Below, in pieces: positions 18,316-29,016 of a stretch of 29,101 nucleotides of DNA. The notes beneath the pieces are model-generated. The model saw only the letters and a list, made by a program, of their open reading frames with translations, made no database searches and was not told where the DNA came from. Made by a program: the position numbers and the translations under genes. The stretch's first letter is position 1. Every line of letters starts with the position of its first letter. Source of the DNA: Nymphaea colorata (lineage: Eukaryota > Streptophyta > Magnoliopsida > Nymphaeales > Nymphaeaceae); the NCBI RefSeq assembly GCF_008831285.2, contig NW_022205248.1, positions 1 through 29,101 on the forward strand, written 5' to 3'.

Positions 18316-21300
18316 TCACTATACGTTCAATTTGAGCACCTGGGAGCCCTTGGCGATGTAGTTGTGAGTGACCGCCACCCTCACGAACTTACTCTTGGGA
18401 AACTTGCTCTCCAGGGTGTCGTGGACCACTCCGTTCTTGGCCTTCACTTCTTCCCCCTCGGTCGGCTCCGGCTCCATCGCGTCCTCCTGCAGCTCAATCG
18501 CCTTGCTGATGTCCTTCAGGTAGGCCATCATCCGCAACTTGAACGGGTTGAAGTTGTAGTTCTTGCCCTCGAACTCGTAGGCCTCCATTTATATCTGCTG
18601 CAGGAGGAACTCTCTGGCCTCGAGGAGCGGGGTGAGTCTGGGTAGGATGAAGATCCTGGGAGCGCCGAACCGCTCGCCAGTCTTGGTGAGGTGGTGCAGC
18701 AGGATCAGCATTCGCTGCTAGGGCTTCAGCACGTTCTCCTCGGCCTGTTCGAGCACGAGGACGCTGTTCTTGTCCCTTTCAAGCACTGCAGCCAGGTCGC
18801 CCTTGTTTGGCACCCTTCCGTGCTCGTCCACGATGTCCGTAATGTAGCTCCTGTCCCTTCCGAGGAGGAAACTGCGCAGGACGAGGCCCTCCCGCTTGGG
18901 GAGCAGCGCCTGCACGCGTTCGTCCTTCTCAGCCAGCTCCAGCAGTTTGTCCTGGTAGGCCCTCTCGACGATTATCTTGATGGGGTCGCTCAGGCGCAGG
19001 GAATCGTCCCTGCAGTGGAGCGTGACTTCCTTGAGGAGGTGGCGTTCGGAAGCATTGAAGGCGGAGAGACCGTACAGGACCACTTTGTCGACCTTCACAA
19101 GCTAGGATAGCAAGTCATCGTCCTTGGCCTATATGGTCGCCTTCCCACTGCGTTTTCCCTTGTATTTCAGCACGATATTCTCAGCCGATTTCAATCCTTA
19201 ATTTTCCTTCTGGATCTCCCCAAAAATCACCTCTCTGAGCTCCTGCACGGTTAGGCGTTTGCTCAGTTCCATTTCTAGGCTCTATTTGGTCTCTTGGCAT
19301 CGGAAGGTAACCGACACCGTGTCCAGTTCTTCATCATAGAGCTTCCTTACCTCTCCTGAGGAGTTGTACTACGCGATGACGATGAGAAGCTGGTTCCTCG
19401 AGGGGGATGGGGCAGGGAGGAGTTCATTGTCTCCTAGTGCCAATTTGATCAATCCTTGCTTCTTGTCCTCGATGTAGTAAGTGTTGTTGAATTCGGGCGG
19501 AGAGTGGGCGGTGAGAAGGATGAGGAGGTCTTCCTTCCTGCTGTCCTTTTTGATGGTGAGGCAGTTGCCGAAGTAGAACTTGGGGTTCGCGGTGGGATCG
19601 TACACCTTCATTACGATCAAGAACTCGTCCTTCTGCGCCTATATCGGAGCGAAGAAAATGGTAGGGTCGGTGATGTCCTTGAAGAGCTCACTCACGGTAG
19701 TGCAGGAACGAGTGCGAATATTGACGATGGCTTCTTTTTCGGTGGCATTCCACATCAGATAGAGCGCCTCTTCCTCCCTCTCCCTCCGTTGCTGCAACTG
19801 CTATAGCCACTCCTCCATCTTCTGGCTCTTGGGCACCATTTCGATCTTCTCCTCCGCCACTTCCTCGCCCATCGCCATGCCGCTCCCCATGCACTACCGC
19901 CCCTACAGGTCCCGCCATCGCAGCAAGGGGATGTCGCAAATCGATTGCTTCCGCAACTTCTTCTCCTCGTCCAGACTCAGCTTCATCTTTGTGTGCTCGA
20001 CCAGCCACTAGGGCAACTTGTTGTCGTCTTATGTCAGCTGCTGGCTGTACTGCTTGCTCAGGTAGACCAACATGTAGGCAGTGGCCTTGTTCTGCACCTG
20101 TTTCTGGACTACTTTCATCTGCTTGCTATCGTACTCCACCACCTCAGCAGACCCTCCGAAGTTGTAGTCCAGAGCGTGGGCTCGATCGACCTGCTCCACT
20201 CGTTCGTCGTTGAACCTGAACCACTTTCCCTCCATGCGAATGAAGACGTAGTAATGCCCTGAGGAGGCCTGGCTTCCTTAGTGCACCAAAACTGCATACA
20301 GTTCGTAGGGTTTGGGGATCTAGGGGTCTTGAGTCCACGGAGCGAAATCAATGCTCTCGGGGTAGGCACACCGATCGAGGACTTTCTAATTGGCTTACGT
20401 ATAGGGATTGAACTGGAATCTCTTGAGCTGCAGCATCAGGACCGGTGGCAGGAACGATATCTTCAAGCCTGTGTAAGCATTGCTATACCTTTATGCGCAT
20501 CTTGAAGGCCAAAAAGTTAAGTCCTGTATGCGTTATCAGCTTCCAGTTTCTGTTCTCCGACGTAGTCGTTGAGGGAGTGGGCGAGGGTGGGGGCGAGTGG
20601 CAATTGTAGGTCGTAGAAGCGTTCTCGATTTTAAGTCCTAAACTCAGTCTCTCAAAGTACCGTACCCACGTTGCAGCACTGGATGTAGTGCACCAGCTCT
20701 CCGCAGAAAAGCTAGGGAACGCTGCTCCACCTCGTCTAGCCGAGCACTGGAATCACGGTCCTCTCGAGGGCGTCGAAGAAAAGACAGGAAAACTATTGCG
20801 CGTCGTGCTGGACCTGCACTTCTTTCTTGGACCAACCGAAGGAACGGACCAGCTACTCGGGCGAGACTGGCTTCTCTTCGGAAAGCATCCGGTAGAAGAG
20901 AAGTTGAAGCGTGGCGGGGAAACGGTCTTTTTCCCTTACCTAGGACGCAAATAGCAGTTTTCTGAATGAGGTTATGAGTACCTAAACTACACAAGGTGGA
21001 AGAGCATTTGCAGGTAGCTATTCATGTAGCAGGTGTTGCCCTGGTTGACCAGTCCCCGGTACATGCGGGTCAATCTTTCCTCCCAGCGCAGGATGAGGAC
21101 GATGAAGCCATCGGAGCGAGCACCCTCCGGCTTGAACCGCACCGCCTAGCTCCACTCGTTCTCGTGCATCTCCCTGCGAGTACTCTTGATGTTCTTGCTG
21201 ATGACTTCGCTTTCGGCCAGCCACGAGTACCTCCCGTGGAGAACCAGCACTGCCTCCTCGTCGACCTCCGCCCCCGGCTTCAGCTTGCATACCACGTTTC

Positions 21301-21628
21301 CCGCCTCGGTCTGCACTTGGATGTCGATGGGGGTGGCCTCCACCCTGGTACTGGCGGAGGCGGTGGCGTTGGGAGCCGCCATCAGCGGCAGGGGCAGCTG
21401 GATGACCAGCCTGGTGAGCTCTCGCTAGTAGGACTGGAAGAGCAGCAGGTCCTATCCCTCCGAGAGGGGGATGACTTCGGGCAATGGGCATTCGTCGCCT
21501 GAGTGCTTGCGGTGGGCGCGACGCGTGCTCCGGTTGGTCGGCGGGATCACCGCCGCTTTCACCTTCCGCGTCCGTTTTCCCTCGGGTGGCTCGTACGGCT
21601 CGTCCACGTTTATCGGGTCCTCCTTCAT
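18316..21628 (-). CDS. USP7: USP7-like ubiquitin-specific protease
   Basis: Cysteine protease that removes ubiquitin from proteins. Three introns (20962-20981, 20649-20669, 20469-20488; 20, 21 and 20 nt) leave 3252 bases, i.e. 1083 residues, close to human USP7. The Cys box GLVNQGNTCYMNS has catalytic Cys at ~200. The QHDAQEF box follows (its Glu is TAG at 20793-20795). YIQC with EFRTKNRERFYDLQL aligns column by column with USP7 after the 21-nt intron is removed. Then come LPPVLMLQLKRF and the His box ELYAVLVHKG...SSGHYYVFI with His at ~438, and FNDERV. The C-terminal ~600 residues correspond to the ubiquitin-like domain array (for example KFYFGNCLTIKKDSRKEDLL, DKVVLYGLSAFNASERHLL). The first ~190 residues are not clearly a MATH/TRAF domain, unlike in animal USP7. 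Codon use is GC-rich. It converges on TRAPPC5, 100 bp between stops. Confidence 0.93.
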
Positions 21629-21813
21629 GTATGTATAATCTGAATTATGCTGAGCGGCACACGGCGGACATACGCCATTTTTAGAAGTCAATACAGGAAA
21701 ATCAATCAAGATTCAACTTTGGAGGGATGGGTGGGCAGGGGGAGCAGTATTGGTGGGGATAGGTTTTGGACAGTTTAATACGGATGTTGTGTTGGCATAT
21801 TATTTGAAGTGAG
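21629..21813. promoter_or_regulatory. Divergent promoter region, USP7-like / helical-repeat gene
   Basis: 185 AT-rich bases between two divergent starts. In the + gene's frame a TGA lies 9 bases upstream of its ATG (21805-21807), fixing that start. No specific element recognised. Confidence 0.5.
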
Positions 21814-23136
21814 ATGCACGATCTGGATAGACGTCGGCGTAGGTTCATGATCGAGATAAAGCGGGAGAGCAAGGAATAATACTTCAGAGCTCGCAGGGAG
21901 ATGCTGCTAAACTCCGTTCTGCAGCCGTAATAGGAGGACCTGCACCGAACAGTGAAGACATCGCTGGTGGATAACGCCATCTTGCCCCTCATTAGGGAGA
22001 AGAACCTTATATAAGAATTGAAGGATGCAGCAGCGAGTGGAAGCTTGCTGAAATGTAGACAGGTGATGGTGATATGCGCCAATGCACTCCTTGATGACCT
22101 AACCCTCACGTAGAAGTAGAAGATAAGCGAATTGTTGTTGAAACTCTATCGTTAGCATGGCACGATGGGCGGCACTGCTTCTACCGACGTCGCAAACACC
22201 CTTGCTTCATTTGCAGGGGTACTGCCAGACCTGCACGAGGATGTGGCGGCAGACGGCTAGGCCATGGTCTGCCAGCTGGTCCTGGAGATCATCCAGCGCG
22301 CCATCCCGCAGCCCGCCAGCGACCCTCTCTCGCAGGAGGTGCGTTAAGCCCTGCGCGGACTGGAGGCGCTGCTGGTGACGGCACCCGAGTACCACCTGGT
22401 CCTGTAGGGGCATTTCAGCAGGAACATCCTCTTCTACAACGCCCTTCTGCAGCTGCACCCGCAACTCCTGCAGAGGGATAACAGCCACTGCCTGATCATC
22501 CGCGAAGCCATGCTGAGACTCTTCTGCAGGATGAGCGTGTAGGTCAGTCTGAACCACTTCCCGATGGTCTTTGAAGGGGAAGCCTTCTTTAATTTTATGT
22601 TTGCGGAGATTCTGGCCGACAGGAATGCCAAATGGGAGGAAATGGCATTGGATACTATGGCCAATTTGATCATTGACTATGAGAAGTGGGGGTGCAGCAC
22701 ATTGATGGAGGTGTTCACATCTTCGCCCCCTCGTCTGTAGGCATTCTTCAGGAAGTTGCTCTCATTTGACATTCTGGTGCGCTGGCGTTTGAAGATGCTC
22801 AAAGCTTTACTGAGCAAATAAAAATTCTACTCTCCCGTGGAGGGTCTCTTCGAAGAGCACTGGCGGGACGTCCTGGATCTCTGCATAGAAGCCATGCGCA
22901 GAAGCGAATAGCTGGAGGTTTTGAGATCTGCGGTGGAGACAATGATGCTGCTTACGAACTGGAGGAAAGATGAAGGATATGTGAATTACCTGAGGAGCCA
23001 AGGGGCGCAATACCTGATGGAGCATCTATACACGGAGCTGGATTAGCAGAGGGGAAAGGGAGAGCAGGGATAGGAGGATGGGATGGAATCGATCCAAATG
23101 GGCCTAAACTACCTCCTCAACCAAATCGGCGAGTGA
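21814..23136 (+). CDS. Helical-repeat (ARM/HEAT-like) protein, family not identified
   Basis: 440 residues, intronless, start fixed by an in-frame TGA just upstream; ends NYLLNQIGE-TGA. After a basic N-terminus (DLDRRRRRFMIEIKRESK) the whole chain reads as successive amphipathic helices: LVDNAILPLIREKNLIKELK, ASTDVANTLASFAGVLPDL, AMVCQLVLEIIQRAIP, NILFYNALLQLHPQLLQRD, KWEEMALDTMANLIIDYEKW, LRSAVETMMLLTNWRKDEG. The leading basic stretch followed by ARM-like repeats recalls an importin-alpha with its autoinhibitory IBB segment, but the typical W-x-x-x-N arrays are not seen, so that is only an idea. It contains many TAG and TAA sense codons. GC-rich codon use like the USP7-like and TBC genes. 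Confidence 0.75.
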
Positions 23137-23808
23137 CTCCATGATTATTTTACTCTTATTTACAAGATGAATGAACAAAAATGCAATAGAATAGTCACTT
23201 TGTTTACACTTGCATTCCGTCTATAAATAAGGTCTAATAAAAGACAGAAAAATAATCAAAAAATGGTCAATAAATAATAGTGTTACGATATTAATTCCTT
23301 CGTACTTTCTTGGAGTTATCCTACCAGGTTCAAAAGCTATCTCGGGTGAACTGATCAGCCAATTGATATGATTTTCACCTATGAGACAGCTTTTTAGGGT
23401 TATTTTCGTTTGACGATACTAACTTTGTGCAAGAATCTTATTATGATTTGATTAATTGTAAATTATTGTCGATAATTTGTGTTATTATCTATAAATGTTG
23501 CTGTGCTTCATCCATTTTGAGTTTGAGTTTTAGTGATTTTTATATTTTTTTATGCAAAACTTAGCTTTTAAATATCAGAACCTCTCCTAGATAAGAGTTT
23601 GCTTGCATTCATCTTTATTCATTATTCTTCATATAACAAAAAGAAAATTGTTATCAACAAGCTTAAAACTTGCATTTTTTATCAACAAAAATGTCAACAA
23701 AACTAAATAAAGGCTTTAATTGTCTATACAAAACTCATCCTGCAAAAAAAGACAAACATTCAATACATAATTATCTTGATATTCTTCAATAGAAATTGTT
23801 GCTCAAGA
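23137..23808. other. Largest gene-free stretch, AT-rich, between convergent 3' ends
   Basis: About 670 strongly AT-rich bases after the helical-repeat gene stop and before the stop of the next - gene. All frames are broken by TGA or show no protein-like composition. I see no tRNA, no tandem repeat and no clear small RNA. It could contain an origin-like element or a non-coding RNA, which sequence reading alone cannot show. Confidence 0.55.
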
Positions 23809-24324
23809 TCAATGAGTGGGCGCAATGAAGGACATGATCCTTTCAAGGGCAGTTGCAGGTGGTATATTTTCCTTCTCCCCATAAAGGATAGACGTAATTC
23901 TTCCAGCCTCTTTCCAGCCTTGCATTATTAGGTGTTGCATCAACTCTTGCGCATTGTAATTAGTCCTGGCGAATTCTCTCAAAATGGCCATACCGTAGTA
24001 TTGGCTGTTAGTGGTGGTTGGAGTATTGTCGTATCCCCAATTCTTTCCCTGACAATAGTTTTGGGAGAAATCGATAAAACCGGAATAGGGGATGGGCTCT
24101 TACAGGCTGCAGGAAATGATCTGTGATTAGCCGTTATGTTGTTCACCGGCCCTTTGGGCGAATTCCCCTTGTTCGCTTCCTGTCCTTTTTCCATACTCCC
24201 AGACCTATTCGATATGCCCATCGGTGAGGATATGCACGGTCACGTGGTAGAGCTATGCGTCGATGGGTTGCTTGAATTGGCATTTGGAGCGGTGGATCGA
24301 TATGCTTGTTATAGATCTGTCCAT
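23809..24324 (-). CDS. Small protein, unrecognised
   Basis: 171 residues, intronless, start MDRSITSISIHRSKCQFKQP, end MSFIAPTH-TGA at 23809-23811. An N-terminal part with strands (LYHVTVHILTDGHIEEVWEY) resembles the ILTDG strand of von Willebrand A / copine folds, but the MIDAS residues (DxSxS) are absent and the rest does not fit, so no assignment is made. Asn/Gln/Tyr-rich centre (YCQGKNWGYDN), helical C-terminus (GMAILREFARTNYNAQELMQ, ITSILYGEKENIPPATALER). Two reassigned codon types are used in frame. Confidence 0.6.
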
Positions 24325-24507
24325 GGTATATATTATGGGTATAAAAGGCCAATGCGGATTTAAGGTGGGGATAAGATGAGCGAGGTTTCTTCATAAGACC
24401 GTTCATATCTTTCTTCTAATTTTGCCTTTTTGGCTCGACCCATTTCCAAAATTCCCAATCCATACATCCTCATATATTACCCTTATGCATAAAGATATAT
24501 AATCTAT
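24325..24507. promoter_or_regulatory. Divergent promoter region, small - gene / secreted-protein gene
   Basis: 183 bases between two divergent starts, AT-rich immediately before each ATG. No specific element assigned. Confidence 0.45.
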
Positions 24508-25128
24508 ATGATTCGCATGAAATATCTGCTACTCTCCCTGCTGCTCCTCTGCCCAGCCTTCTCGCTGGACGTCCCCCAATGTTTCTCCCCAGTGGTGGTG
24601 CCCTTCACCTACATAAACGGAACAGTCGATACCACAACCACCGCCTCCCTCTGTCACGACTACAAGTTCCTCTTCGTGGAGTGGGTGAGCATCGACCGCG
24701 AGGTCATCTCCACCTACAAGAAGTGCAACGACCCGCTGTACAAGGAGGACGTGGTGGAGATCTTCGTATCGACCACGGATAGCTATCCCACCAACTATTT
24801 TGAAATCTAACTCAGTCCCACCAACCAACTCTTCTTCGCAGACATCACCAACAAGAATGGCGATTGCTCCTCTCTCGGCACGAACTACTTCGATTGCGGA
24901 GGAGTGAAGTACAGCGCCCAAAGGACTGCCAAGGGGTGGAATGCGCTACTGCAGGCCGGTCTCGATGTGCTCGGACGGGGAAAGATACAAAATAAGTATA
25001 AAATCAATCTTTTCCGAGTGGATTATACCACTGGCCAGCCCACCAGGTATCTCACCTGGAAACCCACCTTCGCCAGTCCCGCCTGCTTCCACAAGCCAGC
25101 CTATTTCGAGGAAATCAACCTCATATGA
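24508..25128 (+). CDS. Secreted CBM9-like carbohydrate-binding protein
   Basis: 206 residues, one frame interrupted only by a TAA sense codon at 24808. The N-terminus MKYLLLSLLLLCPAFSLD is a typical cleavable signal peptide (the first ATG at 24508 or the one at 24517 may be used). The body shows the family-9 carbohydrate-binding pattern: EDVVEIFVSTT, YFEI-LSPTNQLFFADI, GWNALLQAGLDVLG, NLFRVDYTTGQPTRYLTW, then PACFHKPAYFEEINL at the end. The closing W-x-P-T...C-F-H-K-P-x-x-F signature is characteristic. It contains several Cys, consistent with secretion. There is no catalytic domain, so it would act as a binding protein or subunit, perhaps in feeding or surface coat. Confidence 0.82.
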
Positions 25129-25182
25129 TACATAACCCCTATATCCATCCAACCCCCATATGACTCAAACAAAGTATGCAGG

Positions 25183-26936
25183 TCACTCCTCTATGACGCT
25201 TTTGAAGATGCTTTCCATTTAGTCCTCCTCCAGGATCTCCAGCAAGTTGCTGAAGCTTTCGTTCTGGATCATGCTGCGCATGAACTGTACGCTTTCCGAC
25301 CTGCTGAAGACCGACTTCCGCTCCCCCTCGCCCTCCCTCTCGCCCTCCAGGCTCTTCAGCGCCTTGCATCGCAGCATGTTCTTGCGCTCGCCCTCCTTCG
25401 CCTCCTCCTTGCCCTCGAATTCCCCCACAACCACTCCCCTCTTGCCGCTGGGGGACCTCCTCTCCCTGGAGTTGGCTGAGTCCATTTCGTTGTTATACTC
25501 GATGAGGGAGCGTTTGCTATTGTCGTCGTCGTTGGTGTTGGAGGTGCTGGACCTGCGGCAGGCGTGGGGCATGCGGCCGAGCCGGAGCAGGTCAGTCTTG
25601 GCTTTGGCCTTGCCGATGCGGAAGTACTGGTTGTGGAACTTGTCGAAGTAGTTGTCGATCAGCTTCAGCTACTCGTTGGTCCGAAAGACGAAGAACTACA
25701 AGCGGCGGCCGTCGGCAAGGTGGTCCTCGATTGTCTGGAGACAGACGTTCCACTTGGGGTTGCAGTTGTCTTTATTCTCGCGCTTGCGAGTGGCCCTGCC
25801 GTGGAGGAGCAACTTTTATTTGAGGAGCAGGAGGATGTTCTTGTTGATGTAGGTATTGTTGAGTCTGGCCTACAGGAGGGCCATATCTGAGAACTCCCGC
25901 ATCCTGCGCTCCACCTCCGGCATGTAATCTTCAATTCCCGACACTTTCAGGATGGATTCTTCCAGCACGTCGAAGAAGGCCAGCGACGCCTTGAAAAGCA
26001 CTGGCACTCCCTCGAGCAGAAAGCGGTCCATGATGACCATGCGAGCGGCACGGGGCAGGTTCACATTGGTGAAGAGACAGACGAACCACTGGAAGACGAA
26101 GGAGAGGGCGACGATGAACCGATCGTCGCCCTACATGTGCCTGATGATCCTCTTCATCTTGCCCACTGCCTTCGGGTGCGTTAGGTGCAGCACCTAGAAG
26201 AGCAGCCTCACCAGGGCCATCGTGCTGTCCATCGAGGAGTAGAAATCGCACGGCAGCAGCTCCTATGTTATCTTCTTGAAGACGAAGAAGGCCTCCATGG
26301 GGGTGAAGCCCAGCTAGAGCAGGAAGAGGGCGATGGTGTTCATGCCCTGACAGTACCCGATGAAGGGATTGTACTTGGCCAAACGCTAAAGCACCTAGGT
26401 TACCTTACCACGCATCTCAGACTCCCGCAGCCGACGCTATTAGGGACTCACGCCCACGTGCAGATCGGCGCTTAGGTAGGTCCTGCTCACATCCTTTTTT
26501 ATTAGCCCAGCGATCTCAGGAGGAAGCTAGAGCTCGTTAAGTCCCTCGTACAGGTTCTCAAGTTGGTAGTAATCGGTGAGTTGCAAGTAGGCCACTCTGC
26601 GTTATTCTTGGGTAAGTTTATGTCCGCGTGCTAGCTTTCTACTGAGGAATTCAGCGATGAATGTATTGCAGTAGTGTCGTACGTTTCCCCGCTGCGATCC
26701 CTTCAGGAGCACAAACTGCATCACCCACGACATACGTCCTTAATCTGGAAGCGCGACACGTAGTCCTCCATCAGCGACTACTCCTGGCGCTTGGGCGCAG
26801 TATCGCTTTTTGCTCCGTAGCGGAGGAGGTACTCTTCGGCAGTCTTGCGGTTAAACATGAGGCGGACGAGCTCGGGGATCTGGTTCTGCTCGAGGAAGGT
26901 GAGGATGAGGGGGTTCTCCTCGGAGGTGCGCTGCAT
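25183..26936 (-). CDS. TBC-domain Rab GTPase-activating protein
   Basis: 577 residues after removing one 20-nt intron (26716-26735); 1734 coding bases remain in frame. The TBC domain holds both catalytic fingers: Arg145 in LIKKDVSRTY (IxxDxxR motif) and Gln190 in NPFIGYCQGMN (YxQ motif), so it should be an active GAP accelerating GTP hydrolysis on a Rab. Further family marks: LGFTPMEAFFVFKKITEELL, FQWFVCLFTNVNLPRAARM and DRFLLEGVPVLFKASLAFFD. The N-terminal ~120 residues are helical. The C-terminal ~220 residues are charged and low complexity (EGKEEAKEGERKN, EGEREGEGERKS) and end SIFKSVIEE-TGA. The 55 bp between its stop and the upstream + gene's stop are convergent spacing. Confidence 0.92.
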
Positions 26937-27051
26937 GGGAATTAAATACGAGAACAATAATAAAGCGAATAAGGGACAAGTAACCCCCCAGAAATACAGA
27001 TATATGATTGATAGGTCGCCAGTGAATTAACGTTACAACAACAGGAGCAAA

Positions 27052-28743
27052 TCACTGCACAAACAGTCCTTTAATCTTATCGTCCTTGCCACTCCTGAGA
27101 ATCTCGTATGCTTCCTTGAACTTCTGGATCAGGAAATCTCTGGACTCCACCTTCAGTCTTCCGGGGTTGTGCGGTTCATCGAAAGGATCCTTGATGGTGA
27201 GCGCGCACTCGATGTCCACCTTGCGGTCAATGCTCATGTCCACAGTGATGATCCTGGCCTTCTCGTCCTCCCTCCAGTGCTCCTCCGCGTAGTAACGCAT
27301 GAACCCAGTGAAGATCTTGAAGTAGTTGACCCGCTACTCGATACTGGCCTCCTTGGGGTCGTCCTTGAAAGTGTAGTACACCTTGAACTGCTCAGGCTCG
27401 GACTGCTTCATGCGCTTGAAGTCAAAGTAGGGCTTGTTGGCAGTGACCCTGTGGTCCATGATCGGGCGGGCACGGCGGGACTTGATGAGGTAGTGGATGA
27501 GCATGAGGACCATCGCGTAGGAGGAGAGAGCGTTCTTGCCGATGAGGTTCTTGGCCTTGCCCCACAACTTAGCCAGGAGGCCCAAGTTCTTGATCCAGCG
27601 CACCTGTGAGTAGACGCTGAGGAACTTGGAGTTGATGACTCCGAGGATGTTGTTGACGATGATGTCGATCTTGAGGTCGATGCGTCCGCGCTCTCCGATG
27701 GTGAGCTGGATGAGCGGAGTCTTGGCCTGCGAGATGAGCTCGACGGTGATCCTGCGCCCGCCGCCCCGGTTGGACTCCTCCAACTTGTACTCCTTCTTGA
27801 GGAACTCGTGCAACAACCGCAGGAACTCGATCTCGTTGATGTAGCAGTTGGTCAGGATGGTGAGGTCGAGGTCGGCGTCCACTCCGGCGAACCCGGAAGT
27901 GAGCGAGCCGAACTTGCCCAGTCTCAGCTGCAGCCCCTTGCTCTTGATGACGTTGAGCCCGCTGAACTTCTGCAGCGCCTTTTCAATCAGCCTCACCTCG
28001 TCATCCAACCTCTGCTGGGCCTCCTGGTCGTTGGCGTACGAATTCTCCTGGGCGATCCCCACCAAGACCTGGTTCAGCTTGATCTCCTCGTCGTTCTCGC
28101 CCACGTTGACGCCCAGTCTCTTCTCAAGCTCCTTGATGAGGGCGGCGGAAAGCATGTCGCTCTTGTTCTCGAACTGGGAGAAGTGGTCCTCGATGAAGTT
28201 GACGATCTTGGGGGAGATGCCCTCCTGCAGGCACCGCCGGAAGAAGGCCTAGTAGTACCCCCGCATCTGGTTGATCGTCGCCTCAGAACCGTCCTACAGC
28301 AGCTCAGTAGCCTCCTCGTCCCTCACCCCGCAGTACCGCACTAGGAACTCGTACCGAAACTCGTCCAGAGAGCTGCTGGATCGCAGGTAGGGTATGCTTT
28401 CGAGCCACTTGTTGGCGGGAGAGGTCCGTTCCCTGGTGACTGTCTCCTTCAATTTGAGATACTCCCTGCGGGAGATGAACTCGATGCGGTAGAAGAGGTT
28501 GTTGATGCGGTCGATGAAGGCCAGCTTCTCGCAGAAGGCCTGGGAGCCGAGCAGGCTCTCGTAGTAGTTGGTGTAGTACTCCCGCAATACCTCCTCGAGG
28601 AGGGAGTCGGCAGTGACCTCTAGCCTGAACTCTTTGGCGAGGCAGCTCTTGAAGATCTCCTCGAGACGCTCGTCGTTGAGGCGCTAGGAGTAGGCCTTCT
28701 CGAGCTGGCCGATGATGGAGATGTACTTCTTCTTAGCCTCCAT
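27052..28743 (-). CDS. Non-canonical poly(A) polymerase / terminal uridylyltransferase (Cid1-like)
   Basis: 563 residues, intronless; start MEAKKKYISIIGQLEKAYS at 28743, TGA at 27052-27054. Pol-beta-type nucleotidyltransferase motif: GSLTSGFAGVDADLDLTI with catalytic Asp291 and Asp293, and the third Asp360 in KIDIIVNN. The PAP-associated part follows: WIKNLGLLAKLWGKAKNLIG, NALSSYAMVLMLIHYLIKS, KIFTGFMRYYAEEHW and the closing IKDPFDEPHNPGRL, all typical of TUTase / Trf4 / Cid1 enzymes that add A or U tails to RNAs. The N-terminal ~230 residues are helical and unique (INNLFYRIEFISRREYLKLK). Whether it adds A or U cannot be told; the base-selecting His of Cid1 is not evident. Several in-frame TAG codons (for example GYY-E-AFF) lie in the N-terminal part. 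Last gene before the right telomere. Confidence 0.92.
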
Positions 28744-29016
28744 TATCAAATATTATTGACTCTGATATTAGATGTTAAGAGATGCAATCGTATTGGCCTT
28801 TAAGGAGGGAAATAGAAAGGTAGGGGATGGGGGAAAAAATAAAAATGAGAGTATGGTGGGTGTTACAGAGGAGAGGGGAGGATAGGAAAGGGATTGTATG
28901 ATTGTTGATTGTTTATGATTTTTATGTCGATATAGTAAAATAAGCCATAAGAATAGGGCTCAAATCATCAAAGTATATCGATTACTTATTTGACCATCAC
29001 ACAACTGATCGATGGC
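28744..29016. other. Right subtelomeric spacer
   Basis: 273 bases upstream of the last gene's start and before the telomere. Purine-rich around 28800-28880, AT-rich later. It probably carries the promoter of the nucleotidyltransferase gene. No open frame or repeat seen. Confidence 0.55.

Noticed and set aside
24143-24324. Copine/von Willebrand A domain because of an ILTDG strand
   Set aside because: The metal-binding DxSxS motif and the following domain order are missing.
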